Shown one piece after another: positions 63,174 through 64,000 of a stretch of 64,000 bases of DNA. Numbering within the stretch: the first letter of the stretch is position 1; every line of letters starts with the position of its first letter. The notes under the pieces are model-generated. The model saw only the letters and a program-made list of their open reading frames with translations. It searched no databases and was not told where the DNA came from. The stretch comes from JAKACA01 sp052143575 (GTDB lineage Bacteria > Actinomycetota > Acidimicrobiia > Acidimicrobiales > Bog-793). The position numbers and the translations under genes were made by a program. The stretch spans positions 62,001 through 126,000 of the forward strand of contig JBKQSP010000014.1 in assembly GCA_052143575.1 (NCBI GenBank), read 5' to 3'.

Positions 63174-64000
63174 CGCGGCGGCCGCCGAAGCGGAGGCGCC
63201 GGCACGTCGGAGAGGGCGTCCGGCGTTGGAGCTTCGAAGGGGGCGGCACCGTCGGAGGCTCCGGTGCTGTCCCTTCGTCCCGGGCGCTCTCGGACGGTCG
63301 CCGCCGGCGCCGAGGCGGGCCCCGCACCGCCCGTTCCGCCCGCAGGGGTCGGCCCCGAAGGCGACGGCGTCGAACCGGCGGCCGGGCGCGCCGTGACGAG
63401 GCGGCAGAACCGTTGCAAAAGGGCGCGTCGCGGGGCGGAGAGGTCGCGGGTGCGCGGCATGGAGAGGGGGGTCGCCCACAGCTCGGGCGCCGTGACCTTC
63501 AGCAGGTAGTGGGCAGCCGACGGAGTGGTCCACAGCGTCGGGTCGCTCAGGTCGAGCCGCTCGCTCATGGCCGGGCACAGCAGGTGGTAGTAGCGGAGAA
63601 CCTCGGAGTAGACGAGCGGGAACGTCACCTCGTCGTCGGACAGCCCGCTGTAGTCGTCGTAGGGCAGCACCCGCACCATCGTGCGGGCGTCTTCGCCTGT
63701 CTCGGAGATGAAGTCGCCTGCCTTGAGGGTCGCCGGCCACCAGCCGGGCGGCACGAGCCGGTAGTCGTAGATGCCGTGCTCGGGGGGCGGTCGCAGGTCC
63801 AACCGGGCGGAACCGTCGTGCACGACGAGGCTGCTCGTCTGCAACAGGCGCGGTGTTCTCGAGTTGGCCTCGACCGCTCGCCGCCGCAACCCCATCTGCC
63901 ACAGCTCGACGCCGAGCTCGACGGCGCCTTCGGCCGGACGACCGCGGCGGTGCAGGCGGACGGGAACCTCTCCGTCGAAGGCGCCGTCGGAGACGCGGGC
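63170..64000 (-). CDS. VioB-like N-terminal half (partial, runs off the window)
   Basis: The frame is open from the window edge to a TGA at 63170, giving 276 codons and no start. Its C-terminal portion (RVLPYDDYSG, YYHLLCPAMSERLDLSD, MPRTRDLSAPRR) follows the order I recall for the segment of VioB just before its ferritin domain. The last 85 residues are Ala/Pro/Gly-rich and low-complexity (TPAGGTGGAGPASAP), consistent with a linker. It is co-translated with the ferritin-fold gene downstream. The complete size is unknown. Confidence 0.6.
   Translation of the reverse strand, partial: ARVSDGAFDGEVPVRLHRRGRPAEGAVELGVELWQMGLRRRAVEANSRTPRLLQTSSLVVHDGSARLDLRPPPEHGIYDYRLVPPGWWPATLKAGDFISETGEDARTMVRVLPYDDYSGLSDDEVTFPLVYSEVLRYYHLLCPAMSERLDLSDPTLWTTPSAAHYLLKVTAPELWATPLSMPRTRDLSAPRRALLQRFCRLVTARPAAGSTPSPSGPTPAGGTGGAGPASAPAATVRERPGRRDSTGASDGAAPFEAPTPDALSDVPAPPLRRPPR

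Overview
The window reads as 64 kb of chromosome from a strongly G+C-rich actinobacterium. The gene content fits an uncultivated Acidimicrobiia-like lineage best: the actinobacterial order rpsT / lepA-hrcA-dnaJ-rsmE-bldD-like-hemW-HIT-phoH-ybeY-corC-era, a BldD homologue, a KstR-like sterol regulator, F-type transhydrogenase subunits and many genes that look leaderless. This placement is inference from gene content, not from a phylogeny. I see no insertion sequences, prophage genes or CRISPR arrays. Genes are packed tightly and many neighbours overlap by 4 bases.

Layout. 1-6.9 kb: a truncated membrane O-acyltransferase with an SGNH domain, then a three-gene FtsX/MacB-type ABC exporter. 7-14.7 kb: an AddB-like and AddA-like nuclease-helicase pair in one operon with a D12-class adenine methyltransferase. 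14.7-20.4 kb: a GT-C-like membrane protein, a DinG/XPD-family helicase and a Rieske protein with an unassigned helical domain. 20.4-33.3 kb: the housekeeping block (ribosome biogenesis, chaperones, translation, haem) with rpsT and a double GNAT diverging from lepA. 33.4-41.4 kb: a giant Ser/Thr kinase-ATPase-TPR-GAF-GAF-GGDEF protein, a GH18 hydrolase and a YacL-type PIN protein. 41.4-46.5 kb: pntA1-pntA2-pntB, and a GAF-GGDEF protein with a VOC protein. 46.6-54.3 kb: a methylmalonyl-CoA mutase catalytic subunit, a NUDIX hydrolase, then a fatty-acid/steroid-type beta-oxidation module (KstR-like TetR, acyl-CoA dehydrogenase, tandem DUF35, two Cys-less thiolase-fold proteins, ferredoxin). 54.3-58.6 kb: gltX, a YdcF-like protein, tRNA-Gln(CTG), a secreted protein and hisS. 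58.6-64 kb: a GH38 alpha-mannosidase-type enzyme and a VioB/RebD-like protein split over two overlapping genes; the upstream one runs off the window.

Three systems stand out. First, a KstR-like regulator whose own start region and the DUF35-thiolase promoter both carry near-consensus KstR-type palindromes; this points to a sterol-side-chain-type degradation module whose propionyl-CoA could feed the nearby mutase. Second, c-di-GMP signalling: a BldD homologue keeps the complete RXD-X8-RXXD ligand motif, and two GGDEF proteins lie in the same window, one fused to a Ser/Thr kinase. Third, the split VioB-like pair, which suggests oxidative dimerisation of an imino acid, possibly in specialised metabolism.

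A recurrent signature, TANNNT followed 5-9 bases later by ATG/GTG, precedes about ten transcription-unit-leading genes. Downstream genes in operons instead carry Shine-Dalgarno sequences or 4-base overlaps. This suggests widespread leaderless mRNAs, and it was used to choose several start codons.
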